In this document: one piece after another, positions 1-13,700 of the stretch | Numbering within the stretch: position 1 is the stretch's first letter | Layout of the letters: every line of letters starts with the position of its first letter | DNA from: Climacteris rufus | Taxonomy: Eukaryota > Chordata > Aves > Passeriformes > Climacteridae | DNA length: 64,000 nt | Direction of reading: 5' to 3' | Assembly (NCBI GenBank): GCA_013398175.1 | Contig: VZRZ01000211.1 | Coordinates: 563,026 to 627,025, forward strand | Made by a program: the position numbers and the translations under genes | The notes under the pieces: model-generated | What the model was told of the DNA's origin: nothing | Seen by the model: only the letters and a program-made list of their open reading frames with translations | Database searches by the model: none

Positions 1-919
1 GGAAACAAGGGAAATAAATGGAGAATGGAGGTAGTCAGAGGTCAAGTGGAAGGAATGGCATCAGCTGTGTTTGTGGAAATGCAAACCTAATGTCCTGTAA
101 TGCTGACAGCTAATTGAATTTACATTGCGCATTGCAGGCTTAAACATTGCTTGTGTTCTGCTGGCCTCTAGTGGCACCAAGGTTTTAGCACTTTGTTATG
201 CAAGAGTTACCTTACGGCACCCCTGTGTAAGGAATAACCCATCATTCGACTTCTTGGAGGAAGCTTTGCATTAACTTGTTTTTAATTCTTTCTAATTTCT
301 GAGCCACCATTATATCCAAAAAGTCATCTGCATGTACAAGGAGAGGAGCTGGTGGGGTGGAAAGAACAGGGGCTGGGACTAGAGCAGAAGAGAGGTAACG
401 TTGCCATTTGGGAAGGAACAGCATGGAGTTGGGGAACAACCCAGCTGAGAATAGTTAGCATGTATCTCGTGAGTGCTTAAGACACCAGGGAAAAACATTC
501 AAACTTTGCAGCTTTCCTAGAATCCCAGTCATAGAGCTCATTTAGCTCTAAAGTGTCAGCAGGGCTGAGCAGAAACTCCTCCAACAGTCACCTGCAGAAT
601 TCACATCTAGCCATAAGCCAGTGTGAAACTACAAATATCCGTTCTGAGATTGTTAGATTAAAAGCACAGTTATAAACATTTTAGAAAAGGCTGATATATA
701 GTAGAGATTGGTTAATCAGTTTTTTGGAATTCATTGAGATTATATATTTCTGGTGATAATGGCTTTATGGATAGTAAGAAACTCTGACATTTGAAAAAAG
801 TAGTCCAACCTTGACTAGAATAAAGTCAAGAAGGGACACTGTCTGGAAACATTCTTCTTTGGTCAAAAGGATGGGGCAGATGTCTGGAAAGGTTCAGGAG
901 CCAGCACAATCCCTCTTAC
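1..919 (-). other. PLAC9 intron 2 (partial), no gene seen
   Basis: This lies downstream of the PLAC9 exon 2 donor on the minus strand. I see no further PLAC9 exon, no repeat I can name and no credible coding frame, so the remaining exon(s) must lie outside the window. Confidence 0.6.
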
Positions 920-1017
920 CTCTTCAATGATATCTAAGCGTTCATGGATCGTATGTTCATTGCACCAGCTTCCTCTTTCCAAACTCTCAGGTAACACACT
1001 GACAGGATCTGCAGCAG
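920..1017 (-). CDS. PLAC9: PLAC9 coding exon 2
   Basis: On the minus strand a pyrimidine-rich acceptor (CTCTTTTTCCAG) precedes 98 bases that complete one Ala codon and add 32 codons, ending ATTGAAGAG before GTAAG. The encoded segment ends WCNEHTIHERLDIIEE, which aligns with the PLAC9 core helix start. Phase 2 in and phase 0 out are compatible with exon 1. Confidence 0.85.
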
Positions 1018-4000
1018 CTGGAAAAAGAGACATTAATTAACAGGAGCTTTTTAATAGCAGTTCTTGCCTTTCTGACTTCTGAAGTGGTATTTTGCATGCT
1101 AAACATTATTTATGAACCAAATGTAGGAATGGAACCTCTTATTCATAACTACAGCTGTGCCCCACTGCTGTGAATGTTTCCTTGCTGGCACATGTCACGT
1201 TGGTTGGAATAAGGTGTTTTCACTTGCCATAGGTGGGGTGGTTTTGGTTTTTTTTACTTGTGTGTGTTTGTTTCACACAATCTTTTTTTTCCTACCTGTG
1301 TAGGGTAAGTTTATAGACTGTAACTCTGTCTCTCTGAAGTGTAAAACCTAAGCATTGGGCAGATCTGCCTTAAACAATAGTTCCTTTTAGACTTTCTTCA
1401 GAAGCAGCTGGTACAGTAAAGCTTTGAAGAACAGCTAAGCTTGTCCACTTTCCAAATGGATACTGATGATGGCTGATGATTCCTCTGTGCCAGTAGGTTG
1501 TCCCTGATAGTCTGACTTTGCAACGGGAAGGAAAACAATAGAAGTGTGTGCAGCTCATGTCAATTGCTGACCAAGGCACTCGTATATGGTGCTATTTACA
1601 AAGTCACATATCTCTGTCAGTTACCTGTGTTTATCTCTCAGTACTCATGAGCTCTTGCTCTTTGAACTTTTAATTCTGCTGGCTGTGTTCCATGAAAGGT
1701 CAGTAGCTGCTGCTGTCCATGCTTTAGTGGAGCCCATTTTCATAATTTCTAGATTTTAATACGTGTGCAGAGAACTGTAGCAGAATATTTAAAACTGCTA
1801 AAGTGCTAACGTAACCTGCTCCATGTAAAGTTAGTTGCTCTTGTTTGAGGCTTGAAGCAGCTGTGACAATGAGAAAGCAGCTGTAACTCATTCAGTCATT
1901 GTTTGATTGTAACAAAGAGAAAACTGTGAGTTTGTGTTATAATGAACAGTAAGACACACAAGAGCAGTAACTAGTTCTGTCTTCAGTTACTGCTGTGCCA
2001 GAGCAGTGCTTTGGTACTGCTGCAGTGCTTCATCTCAAGCCTGCGCCAAGGTTTCTGAAGTGCAGTTGTCAAGAGATGGCAAACGTGTCAGTAAGGATTG
2101 TAGTCATGGCAGTTTGGTGGGATGAGAGATGTACTCTGAGCTGGAGTGGCATCCTTGGAATTGGAGGGTGGAGGATGGAGCCGAGGAGGGATGTGACCTG
2201 ACTTACTGGGCATTATTTAGAAATTGGTTTGGCAGATAGTTGGTTGAGTGTTTTTTTACTGCATTCACCAGGAGGTGGTGCTGCTAGGACAGACTCCCGA
2301 AGACTTCATCTACTTCTTTACAGAAGAGTGCTGAAATGCAACAGGTACACCAGCTGCTTTGCAGTTGCCCTTTTTTGTCGCTTTGCTGTTGGTGGTAGTG
2401 GTTTATGAGTCTTACCGTTTTAGTGATCAAGTGAACCATGCTATTTCTCAAAATGTTTGCTTCTTTACATGTTTTGTCCATCATGACTGGAATAGTATGG
2501 AGATACTGAAATTCTTTGTTAGAAATGGAGCTTACAAAGCAGTGGCCAGACTTGGTCTACAAACCTTAGTTTTTCTAATAATAGGGTAATAGTGAGATAG
2601 GATCTATTTCACTGTCAGACATGAATAAAATTCCCACCTTTTCAATATTCCCACTCTAGCTCTTGTGTCAAGCCTGATGTACCAATTCAGCTGTACACTG
2701 AACTGCCACTCATTGCACTGGTGGAGACAGAACAAAGGGCAAACAGAAGACATCGATGAGGCAGCTGTGGATCAGCTGTTGACTGCTGGGAACATTCCCA
2801 GATCTAACTACAAATGAACTGTGAAAAGAGGCAGCAGAAACTGTTAAGTGGATGAAAAGTAAATGGAAGATGTTAAGAATCCCCCAAGAAATTATTTTGC
2901 CCTGTGTTAACCCAGGTGTAGATGGTGGGGATCACAAGGTCAGAGGTAAAGTTTGGGTGAAGGCCAGCACCAGCTGTATACAGATGTTAAAGGAGCTTTT
3001 GGCCAGCCTTAAGTTACATGCCAGACTTCTTTAATTTTCTCCATTCCCTAGAAATGTAAGAGGGTTAATGTTGGCTAGTTCAAGTTAGTATTGGCCACTT
3101 CTCGTTCTCTGACCATGCATCTTACATCATGCTGATCCATTAAAGAAAGCTCAGACCTCTGCAGTAGGAGAAGCAGAAGTGTCCTGAAGTCAGACTGACC
3201 CAGACACTGGCCTTTTAAAATTGCCTAAGGGCATGTTTGGCACTCTGCAGGGGCTCCTCTCACCTTGTTCCTGATACAAGACCTTGAATTTGCAGAGTGC
3301 CTTTTTGAAGCAGAAATTTTATACCCAAAATGCCACTTTAGTAATTCCTTTATCTTAGCTCTTCTGTTCAGCACAAACCTCAGCATTGTGCTGGCTGATT
3401 CTCTAGGCAGCTGTTTGTAGGTAGGGAGGTTAGATGTGTGGCTGACTGACATTTGTTCAAAGCAGGTGTGCCATGATATCTATGTATAGCCAATGTAAGG
3501 CTGTTGCATCTCACTGAGGGTAGCAAAGCACTGCACAGCTTTGTGAGCTTCTAGAGAACTAGGTAAAGGGCTTACTATAAGATGCAGGACTCAGTTGCTC
3601 TTGGTTCCTTGGGATGCTTGGTTCCCTTCCTGACACAGAGGGAGATGGCTTTCCAGCACCCAAAGCACATTGCTGCGTTATCAGATGGAATGGGCTTACT
3701 GAAGGAGGATGAAGTGTCCTGTCCTAGTTTAACAGGGCTGTAAGATGTCTCTCAGAAACACAGAATTAGTGCAGTACCTAAAAAATATGACAAACAGGCC
3801 AAGCCTAAGTGTCTCAGGAAGCACCTGACAGCTGATGTTAGCAAGGCTAAGGATTAGTATAAACCAAAACATATCTAGTTGTAGACCTCCCAGTATGGAG
3901 CTGGCTGAGAGCTGAGCTAGCAGAAATCCTCTCAGGCCCTGCCTGTCCATGTCTGGTCAGTGACTTTCACACCAGAACAGAGGTGCTCGTGCTCTTGTGA

Positions 4001-7000
4001 TTGCCCTTCACCTCCATGGCAGAACAGGGTACTTCAGATGGGTGGTTGCTGCTGCTGGCTGGGCAGCCAATGCTTTGTCAGCAGTGTGGATTTCTTCTGT
4101 TTTCTGAGTCCTGGCTTGAAGCTTTGGCTGCCCAAAACATTGTTTCTTTGTTGTCTGTCTTTAGCTCTTAACCCACAGCTTTATCTCTGGGATGGGCTGT
4201 TCACAGGACACATCCGGTCCCTTGTAAATACAGCGCATATCTGGGTCACTATGGTCAGGCAACTCAGCCAAAGCAGTAATTTCCATGTGCTCAAAGAGAG
4301 CACGTGGACTGTTGCTTATGAACACTGTCCTGCTCTGTGTTGCAGCTGGTGAAAGAAAGGGACACAATCTGCCTTTGGCACTGACCTTACTCCAGCAGCA
4401 TCTCTACTTCATGTAATAATGACAGTTGCCATGTAAAGGAAGCAAAGAATGGAAGGCTGTAAGCCATGGAAGCAAAAGACCAATAGCCTTTCAGGATACT
4501 TCCATGTGCTTGCTTTCTGAAGTTACTGAAGAAACATTTTTTAAATGTAAATTGGAATTTTTACTTGTCTATGTTTCAAAGCACATACATGAATGCAGAA
4601 GACTTTAGTAGTAAGTATTAACGCTAACCACTTTTAAAAGTGAAGTGTTCTTTGTATGCCATATAAATTACATATTTAAAATATGTGCATATTTGCAACT
4701 TCTGACAGCTTAGGCAAGTGTGTAGGAGGCCTATTTCAGTGTCTTAAATCTCTCATTTGAAACTTAATTGATTATTTCATGCAGACATTTGTAACATTTC
4801 AGTGTGGCAGAGAGAACATTACCTTTCAGTTCATGTCCCATCTGCAAATTTCCACCTGATGTTTCCTGCAAGTGAGATGCTTAGTTCAATTCCTGAAGTC
4901 TATTCTATTTGATATATAGGGTGGTTATTTTCCATCAAGAACCAGAACTCTCATGTTAAAGATAAGAAAACGACTCGTGCCTTTTTTCCTCTGATTAAGT
5001 CCTCTGTCCTATGTTAAATCTGGGTAGTTCTAAACACCCTCTGCTGTGATGCAGTGGAACACCAGCAGGAAACAGAGCATCTCTGAACTGGTTTCTAATA
5101 AAGATCTGTTTAATAGAAGAACATGCTCAAAGTTTGAAAGAAATATGAAACATCCATGTATCATGGCCAGCCTGAATGTACAAAACTTACTCCTACAGGA
5201 GGGTGGAAAGAACAATGAAGTAAGAAACAAAACAACCTTAGTAAACAGCTTAAGAGCAGAGGCCTTAGACTGAGAATATCTCTGTTAAGCTCCTCTGCCT
5301 CCTCTACATTTGATATATTTCCTCAACCCTGCAAGATGTTGCTTCTCTGTGCTCCCTGAAGAAGTTCCCTTGTAGGACTGTCGGGGTTCTTTCTATCCAG
5401 ATCCTGTTAAATGGTTCATTTAGATCATCCCAGTAGTTGCTAATGGTAAGCATCAGAATAAACCTGGGCAACTGCCTCTTTGCTGTCATTTCCTGCTGTT
5501 ACAAGGACTGACAGAACTGAAGTATGTGACCACACAGATCTGGTAGGTCTTTTTTAAGTATCCTTCCTAATGACATATTGCTGGTCTAAATGAAGTTACA
5601 GGCTTGATCTAGAAATTGCTGGGTTGGGTTCTTTGGTCTGCATTACAGAGAAGGTCAAGGTGAGTGACCTCAATGTTCCCCATTGGTCTTAAAACCTGTA
5701 AAATACTTTTGCCTCACTATGATCAGTGTGGTTTTGAAAGTTGGCTGTGAGTTCACGTTGTGCTCTGTAGGGCAGGAAGGGTAAAACAAAGCAGGCCAGA
5801 AGCCAAGTAAAAGATGTGAATTTGAAACAGGAACCAGATGGCAAATAAGGAAGCCTGAAAACATGTGATAGAGCAAGGAGAATACAAGAGAACATGTCTA
5901 ACTCTTCAGGAAAACCTGCTGTGCTGTGTGTTCTTATTAGCACTGCCTTAGGTTAGCAGTATCATTTTATTCCTGAAGCATATAGCCTAAGGTGGCCAGA
6001 TAGCTTTTGATGAGAAAATGAATGGGAGTAGTAATAATTTATGTTCCAACAGGAGAAAGTTGGAGTATCAAGTTCAAAATGTGAACAAACCGACCAGTTT
6101 GAGAGGAGTGCAACATGCCTCTGAATGGATTTGCTGATCTTTGCTTAAATTATTCTTTCTCTACATATAAGTTCTGGATTCCACTTTAACATTTGCATAT
6201 AACATTGAAAGTTTAGCTTAAGAAATTGTATGGTTTTCAAAAGCGGTGGGTGAAGATAACTTGCAACTGAATTCAGGAAAGATTAAATTGCTTTGAACCT
6301 GAACTGACTAATACTATCAGTACTAGTGTTTTCAAACAATGTTAAGCTAAGGCTTAGTAATATTTAATTTTTGGGGGTTGTTCTTAAAGGTATCAAACTT
6401 AGTTTCTAGTTATGTCAGCCCTTAATTACATTGGCATCCTTGGATATGGAAGTAATGAATTAACTTTCTGTATCACCACCAGTTTCATTTTCACCAGTGT
6501 GCCCAAATTCATTTTAAGCTGTGATAAATAACTCAAGCAGTATAGAATTTTATTGCTAGGACTTCAAAAATAATTGATCTGACTATAAAGTGTTGTATTG
6601 AAAATGCTTTTAAATGCACAGATTCCCTTCAAGTTCTTAGCCACTCAGAAATGCATCTTTGACTGGACATAGGGCACTTTTCTGGCTGTAATCCATAAAA
6701 CACTTATGGTTATCTGTGATTTATACATGTCTGAATATCTTTTTAGAATTTAGTCTCTATTTTCTTAAAGATAAGGGAATTTTTACCTTTAGTGATTGCA
6801 ATAAAGACTGCAGGATTTGTAACAAATATATAAAATTTCTTAGCAACTTACACGCTGCCATAGGTTACCATGCTTCACACTGGAGGCAACTGCATGGGTT
6901 TGCTTATATTTACATGCAAATATATACATACACATGCAAACATTTAAATGTACACCTTTATTAGGCTCTAGCTTTTATGGCAGAATGAATTTGCAAATTT

Positions 7001-10000
7001 CATACAGGAAAAATATCAGCTATCCAAAGTGGGATATGAAAAGTAGGCATTGTATATTAGACAGTAAACTGACAGTATAGAAAGATTTTCAATTTAGGGG
7101 TTGTGGGAAGATTGGTTTATTTGGGTTTTTCGTTGTTTTTATTTTATTTCAAGAAGGTACATAGAAAGTTTTAAATGTCTGGCTAGGGATTAATCTGTTA
7201 TCTGTACATTCACTGAATACTTCAGCTGCTGCCTAAGTTTAAAGTCTTGGCAAGATTTCAGACATGAAACAAAATTCAAGGGATTCCTCTGGATCCAAGA
7301 TTCATGACCATCTGATAAGGGGAACATCCTGAAGTAAGTTTCTTCCATGAAACTAGTTATTTTTAATAATCATGTTAGAAGCTAAATAACCATATCAGAA
7401 AGCAAAGTTCCAAAACTGCAGACCTGGTTCATACTCTGTTTGTCAAGGTGTAGAATATGCTACTATTATTTCAGATCCTACATCAGGTAAGATTGTACCT
7501 GTTTTAATTCTTTTTTTGCCTGAAGAGAAGGACCAATGAGGAAATTTCATGTGTTGTGGAATGTATTAGTGAGGCTGGGTCAAGTACCACATCTCTACCT
7601 GGTCTGTCCCATCCACCTCTGTGTGAGTTGTTGTGTCACAGTGTGTTCTGGTCTGACCATGTACCACTTGTGCTTGTGAAATGTGCAAAACCAGAAATGG
7701 AACGTCGTTGAAATTGTTCCTGACTAGATGGTTAGCACATATGTCTGTGTAAAACTACTTCATTTGGAGGAAGCTTTTGCTATTGTGATCCATGTAAATT
7801 TCATTTCATAAGGGGATTCATCTCACACTTAGCCAGCAGTGGAGACAGAGAGAGTGCACAAGGCCAGGGACAGTTCATCCTGCCAGTGGGCACTCTTTTT
7901 TTTCAGGCACAGAAAATCTGGGCCCCTGCCATGGCTATCTACGAGAAGAAAAATTGCTACTTGAAAAACTACTTTCCTTTTTCTGCTGTTTGACCATATC
8001 TATGATTGTAAGATGCACTTAAGTTTTGTATATTTTCATTCAAGGGAAGAAGGATAGCAATTAAATGTTCCTGAGAGGGAGATGTTGGCTTGGAGCATGT
8101 TTCCAGCATGCTGGGCTTCTGAACAAGCAGCCAGGGAGTATTCTCTTGCACTTGGTGCTGCAATGGAAAATGACTACAGGGAATTGGATTGATAAGATAC
8201 ATGAGCTATGTAATTTGCAGGTATGTTACTCTAATTCATGCTGTAACTTACAATGATGCTTTGGGCTGGAGAAAAGTTTGCCTTTGTTATGTATTTATTT
8301 TTGTGTGAATATGGATTTGTTATGGAAACAAAGGCTAAGTGTAAGGAGAATTATAGCTAGAAGCTCTATAGGAAATACTTGTGTGTGGAGAAGGGAAAGC
8401 TATTTAGGAAGAGGAGCTGTGTCTTAGCATACATAAGGAATCCAAGTAGTGCAGAATTAGTGAGCTTAAGGCTGGCTTGAGAGAGAAGGATGTGAGATAC
8501 ATAAATAATGGATGCCACTATCAATTTCAGGATAACTCCTGCTAGGAGGGGTTAAAGAGTTTTTCAGTTTTCTGAGGACATGACTTTTGGTCTGGGTTTA
8601 CTAATAGAACCTATGGTAATGGGAGTAGACTAATAGATCTTCCCAGGTTTGATATTACATGTGAATATCAAAGGATTCAAAAGAATTTGAGAAGTCAAAA
8701 CATGTTAGCTGAATGAAGAATGACATTCATAGACTTGGTTTGCTTTAACTTGTAGTTAAAACAGCATTAAACTTTTGCTGTGTAAAAGCAAAGACGCCAC
8801 AGTGTGGAGCTCTGAGCAGCAGTGCCCCCACTGGAAGCTCTCCCTGGTAGCACGCTCAGTGTTCGGTGTGCTCAGCTAATGGCACACCTCAGGGGCCAGC
8901 CTGCTTGCCAGGTACTTGTTTACCCAAGAACTCCAGGTCACCTCTCTGCCATGAATAAACATGGAGCAAAACCTTTGCTGTTGGGGTGCCACTCCCCTCA
9001 GAACGATTTGCCTGGATGTTTTTGTAAGAATGGAAACACATTTAAATGGGGCAGCTATTGTGCTCCAGGCCACATTGTGCACTACATTTGAGCAGCACCC
9101 CACAAACTAACCCAGCACCACCAGCAGAGCACTATAAACTGTGGCAGGAGTACACGGTTGCATCCAGAAGGGCCCCTGTGCCAGCCTCTCCTCCTGAATG
9201 GTTTGGAGCCTGAGCTCTTTTAATCGAGATTGTTTATATTAATGACTGAATTAAAACGTAAATTCTAGTTTGGCTGAATAACGTTTAAGTGTTAGGGAGT
9301 TAGCATGGGGGGGGGGGGGGGCTGGCANNNNNNNNNNNNNNNNNNNNNNNNNNNNNNGGGGGGGGGGTCTGCAAGGGAATCAAAAGTTAAAACGCCCAGC
9401 TCAAAGGTAGGAAAGGGAAAAGTGGAGATGACTTTCTTAAGCCTGTCAGGCAGGCAGGGTGTTCTCCTGGCCATGACAGACCCAAAATTTCCCATCTTAC
9501 ATGAAGCACACCATTAAGAGAGTAAACATGATTCACTGACTGAGTAGCTACCACCTGGCACGATACTGGGTACTAGTCTCCACTGCAGTTATTATTCAAG
9601 TGCTATTCTATTTAACTGGTTTTTATCTGAGTTTGCTAATGATTTGAGCTTAAAACCATATTTTCTGTGGAAACAGACAAAGCCCTTTTGTTTTTTTCTC
9701 GAATTTCACATTTATTTTGGTGAAGCTCACAAAACTCACAAGAGGATAGTGAATTCTTGTGGAGTGAAAGCAAGTTAGAGTGCTCTAGCTGGGGCATTGA
9801 TATTCCAGTTCATCACTGAGATAAACATCATAAAGCCAGTCAGGGCGTGGAAGAGTGAGTAGGACTTGCGGGCAGAAGGGACTAACATTTTCAGGAAATG
9901 TTTTGAATGTAATAGGATCTTTCTATCCTGCCATGAAATACAACCATTGTGTTGTCAGGAAAGTAGGACCAGAGGGAAAATAAAGCTGAGCCTCAGCTAG

Positions 10001-10783
10001 CAGGAAAGATGTAGTACAACAGGCTGGGAAGCCAGGTTTGTGGTTACACAGCCGCTATAAATCCTTGAACTAGCCAAACTGAATGGCTTTTAGTCACACT
10101 ACGCTGTGATTACAGGTTATTCCAGCACTAATCTGTTGTTAATGAAAGTAGAATTTAGATGCAGACTTATCAGATGTTCTCTGTTTATGCTTTGTACTCC
10201 CAAGGCATTTGGAGAAGGCGTTAAGTGCCTCAAAATCACAGGAATAAGCAATACAAAGCAGAAGAAAGAAGCAATATGTGGTGCTGTTACCAGGAAATTT
10301 AAAAATAAGGCTTGGAATAAAGGAGAACTTTCTCTAATCACCTTGAACTTCAATCTCATTTCTGAATGGATCAGTGTGTATATTAATAAGCCTGCCAGAA
10401 CAGTAATTATGGAAACTCAAGTCACTGTCTGCAGCACCTCACTGTGGTTCTTAATTTCTGAAGATACTGTGGTAGTATCTCCTGCAAGAAGTAAAAAAAT
10501 CTCTACCAAAACAATATGCCTACAGGACAGACATTAATGTCAAAAAATTGAGTTTCTCCTGTTAAAAACAATATGCCCACAGAATTTTGCCACATACCTG
10601 TGTCACCTTCACATAAAATCCATGGAGTAAGCAATTATTTGCCTCCCCCTCCCGCCCCATGCAAAGTCTTTGACCGTACTACGATTAAGCTGTAGTTTCT
10701 GCTTTGCAAGTTGGGAGTCACTTACCTAAAGGATCTTGCTCCTGCAGGACGAGAGCAAATGCCACTGCCCAAAGGAAGAGCAT
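920..10783 (-). CDS. PLAC9: PLAC9, first two coding exons (join 10783-10726, 1017-920); gene continues beyond the window
   Basis: Placenta-specific 9 is a small secreted protein (about 97 residues in human) of poorly known function. The two exons join in phase (G from exon 1 plus CT from exon 2 gives Ala) and encode 52 residues. A hydrophobic signal peptide (MLFLWAVAFALVLQ) is followed by a variable mature N-terminus and then the family core WCNEHTIHERLDIIEE, which matches human CDRHMAVQRRLDVMEE. The single Cys, the His three residues later and the RLD..EE helix start are kept. Exon 2 ends at a codon boundary before GTAAG. The next exon, expected to carry the VEKTV..LGLLEEL helix, would lie left of base 1. 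The start ATG has A at -3. Recognition is from remembered family similarity; splice sites and phase are seen directly. Confidence 0.85.
1018..10725 (-). other. PLAC9 intron 1
   Basis: This 9.7-kb intron has no exon I can support. It contains the assembly gap near 9328 and otherwise ordinary A+T-rich intronic DNA. The plus-strand frame at 3960-4352 (130 codons) and the minus-strand frame at 4161-4367 overlap each other and resemble no family I know, so I leave them out. Confidence 0.6.
9307..9367. other. Assembly gap (30 N) beside G homopolymers
   Basis: A G-run of about 15 bases and a short GCTGGCA segment precede 30 Ns at 9328-9357, and another run of about 10 G follows. The true sequence is probably a G-rich low-complexity tract that failed to assemble. 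Open frames crossing it are artefacts. Confidence 0.95.
10726..10783 (-). CDS. PLAC9: PLAC9 coding exon 1 (signal peptide)
   Basis: Nineteen codons plus one base. It reads MLFLWAVAFALVLQEQDPL and then G before the donor GTAAG (plus-strand CTTAC at 10721-10725). The hydrophobic stretch at residues 2-13 is a typical signal peptide. The start ATG (10783-10781) sits in ACCATGC, a good Kozak context. The GC-rich stretch at about 10784-10900 would hold the 5' UTR and proximal promoter. Confidence 0.8.
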
Positions 10784-13700
10784 GGTTCCAGCCTGTGGGG
10801 GCTCTGCCGTGGTCCTGCTGGAGAGCCCTGCAGCCTCCCTCCCTCCCCGGCTCCCTATCCACTCCTCATCCAGCCCTTCGTGCTGAGCTTTAGCCAGAGT
10901 TAGGCGGAAATATGCCCAGGCTGAGCCAAGATTCTTACGCTGTTCTCTTCTGCTTCCCTCCTTTTAAAAAACACCCTTCCAGCTCCATGCACAGCCCAGC
11001 TATCCAGGCAAGCTGGCAGTGGCCCAGGCTCCCCAAAGTTATTTTTTTTACCCTTGTATTTATTTACACAGAGTACAAAGGAATGTGAAGAAAAGCTTTT
11101 GATCCTGTAAATACAGCAAATGGGGCAAGGAAAGGAAAGGAGAAAGGAGGAGAAAGGGGTGCTGGATGTTTCTTTCCTGTAGAATGTCATCTGGGACAGG
11201 CAAAGCAGGAGCATTGGAAGACATGGTATCTTTAGATCTTGTGAGCTTACAGGGCTTTTACCATTATATGCTCATTTTGAAAAGTGCAGAAACATCTTTC
11301 TTGGGCAGTACAGTTTGTGGCAGTATTGTGGGAGGTGGCAACTGTCTGTGGTGCTTTATGTTTGGACAGTATCATAGGATCCCCTGAGGAGCCATCTGAG
11401 ATCTTCTCAGTTTGGCAGGTTTTTAAAATTGGTTGGGATTGGTAACATCATGTGCAAAAATAGCACTACTCATGGTAGCCTGGTAATATGTGTGATTTTT
11501 AGCAGGATCTTGGTTGGGCATTTTTTATGTTTCAGGTTCCTGGGTGTTCACTGGATAAGCACAGTCTTTGATTCCTCTAGGCTGGTGCTCAAAGACTTAA
11601 GGTATCTCCTTCCTGGTATTGTTCCTCATATTCATTTGAGTTAACTTTTTCAAACTGCATGAAAAAGGGGGAGAGGCCACTAAGGCATCCTACTTAATCC
11701 TAAAGGCCATTGTCCACGACAGACAGTGTTTTAACTGTTGAAAATAACCCCCCGCAAACCACAACAGATTTCCTTGGTCTTTATCACCTTTCTAGCAGTA
11801 AAAAAATCAAGTTATTTGAATATCTGAAAGTGAGTCTGTAGGGAAGCTGTCTGAGAGTTCAAAGTATAATCATTCCCAGTGACTTGCTCAGCTGCAAGGC
11901 AAAATAGACTCAATAACAGATTCTGTGATTGAAGTTTAGCTGGTAACTTTGATGAGGTATAGAACAACCTCAGTGTTTATTAAGCCCTCAGGATTGGTTT
12001 GAACATGTTAACATTTTAATGAAATAAATGTTAAACTAGCTACTATGAAAATTGGAGTGGCAGTGATTATCTGGGTGTTTTGGCTTCAATCACTATGTAG
12101 CAATACTGAAATTCTTATGAATTCTTGTTTTGAAAATAAATTTGATTATGCCTGCTGAAAACCTACAAAAATCTTAATTTTATTATAAACAGGTCTAGAG
12201 AGGGGAACTGCAAAACGTAACAGTGAGTCCACTCTTGGTTGTACCCTGTGCTTGAATATGAGATGCTGATGTGGTAGGCTGTGATTTTTGAAGTGAGACA
12301 TTATCTATGCCTTGTCTGTGCTTTGAAGAGAGTGGACTGGGGAGCAGAAGAATATTTATGTATAGTTGGCTGCTGTTTTCTGAATGTGCTTGTCCTTTAC
12401 CTTTGTCCTTTTTTAAGCAGAATCACTCAATGCATTCTCTGTATAGCAAAGGGAGCCTGTTCGTGGATGCTTTTCTGTTTGCTCTCCCTGCCATCCTCCA
12501 TGCCACACTACTAAAAAGCAATGAACATTCATTGAATCAGGTTTCCCTTCAACATACTATAAAAAATATGGCAATTTCCATTCCAAACCACCTTTGCTGA
12601 GGCCCTTTACAGCACGTTTCTTCCTGAATCGCTCTCAGGCTCCTGGAACAGTTCAGCAAGTTCAGTTGCTGCATATTTTTGCATACTGTGTTATGTTTGA
12701 CTATAGTGAGGTACTGGTCTGATAGCCATGGAGAACTAAACAAAATAGTGTGCATTTTCTCTGGTATTATACTCCAGGGATTGTTTCTGTAATCAGAGAG
12801 AAGTTTTTTCCACTGCAGGGAAGTGCAGTCAGAAAAAATACTTCTGCCAAGTGGGATTCTGGTTTTCAGTAGGACTACCTGTTCTGAGATTTTTGGTTAC
12901 CTTTGTTAATTATGTCAGATTACTTTTGTTATTTATAAATACTCAGAAGGAAGCTGCAGGTTAAGACAACTAGCAACAAAAGTACAAAAAAATCTGGGGT
13001 GTGTGACGATACCCATTAAATTGTTAAATAGATTTTTCAGAAGACAGATTTGAGAGCAGAAGAAAGAATATGATGCAAACATATTTGTGTTCTGAAAAGT
13101 TAGTCAGTAACTGATTACCATCAGAGAAAGCATTCTTCAGCACATTCGTCTTGGAAATGGCCATATATGAGAACACAATGAGATCATATGAATATAGGTT
13201 CACACAAAATCCAGCTGTTGAGATGTTCCCAAGATACCAGCAGCCAAAAAAAGCATACCAGTGAACAGGGATGTGAATTTTTGCCAGCAGGCAGTGTGGC
13301 GAAAGGGAGAGGAAACATAAGGATTAAGTCTATTTTGGGAGGTGCTTTTTTTGTTTGTTTTTGGTAAAGTCTTTATCGTTTTCTTGGACTAGTGAAATGC
13401 TTGGCAAAAGCAATAAATAAGTGCACAGCGATCCCACAGAATGCATAGGGAGAAGAAACAGAATAAATAAAGGGTATGTGTTGACAGAGGATATATGTGC
13501 CATATGAGAAAGATCACATTGTTTTTGGGCATGAAATCCTTCAGCATGGGATGACAAAGGATATCGCTGAGCGAACACTTGGGGAAAATAGGGCGTCATG
13601 GGACACACAGAGAAAATTAATTACTTAAGGAAAAAAATATGGTAGAAAACCAATCCTTCTAGGCAGATGAAAGTGCCTTACCCTGAAGAGAGGGAAGAAA

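Noticed and set aside
3720..3960. Sequence resembling the end of an ERVL-type LTR (TGTCCTAGTTTAAC)
   Set aside because: Only about 14 bases match and the expected adjoining segments are absent.
3960..4367. 130-codon plus-strand frame and overlapping 68-codon minus-strand frame in PLAC9 intron 1
   Set aside because: The minus frame looks somewhat protein-like, but I recognise no family and cannot fit good splice sites on both sides; not supported.
10106..10537. 143-codon plus-strand frame
   Set aside because: Inside PLAC9 intron 1, no domain, no splice context, composition of A+T-rich non-coding DNA.
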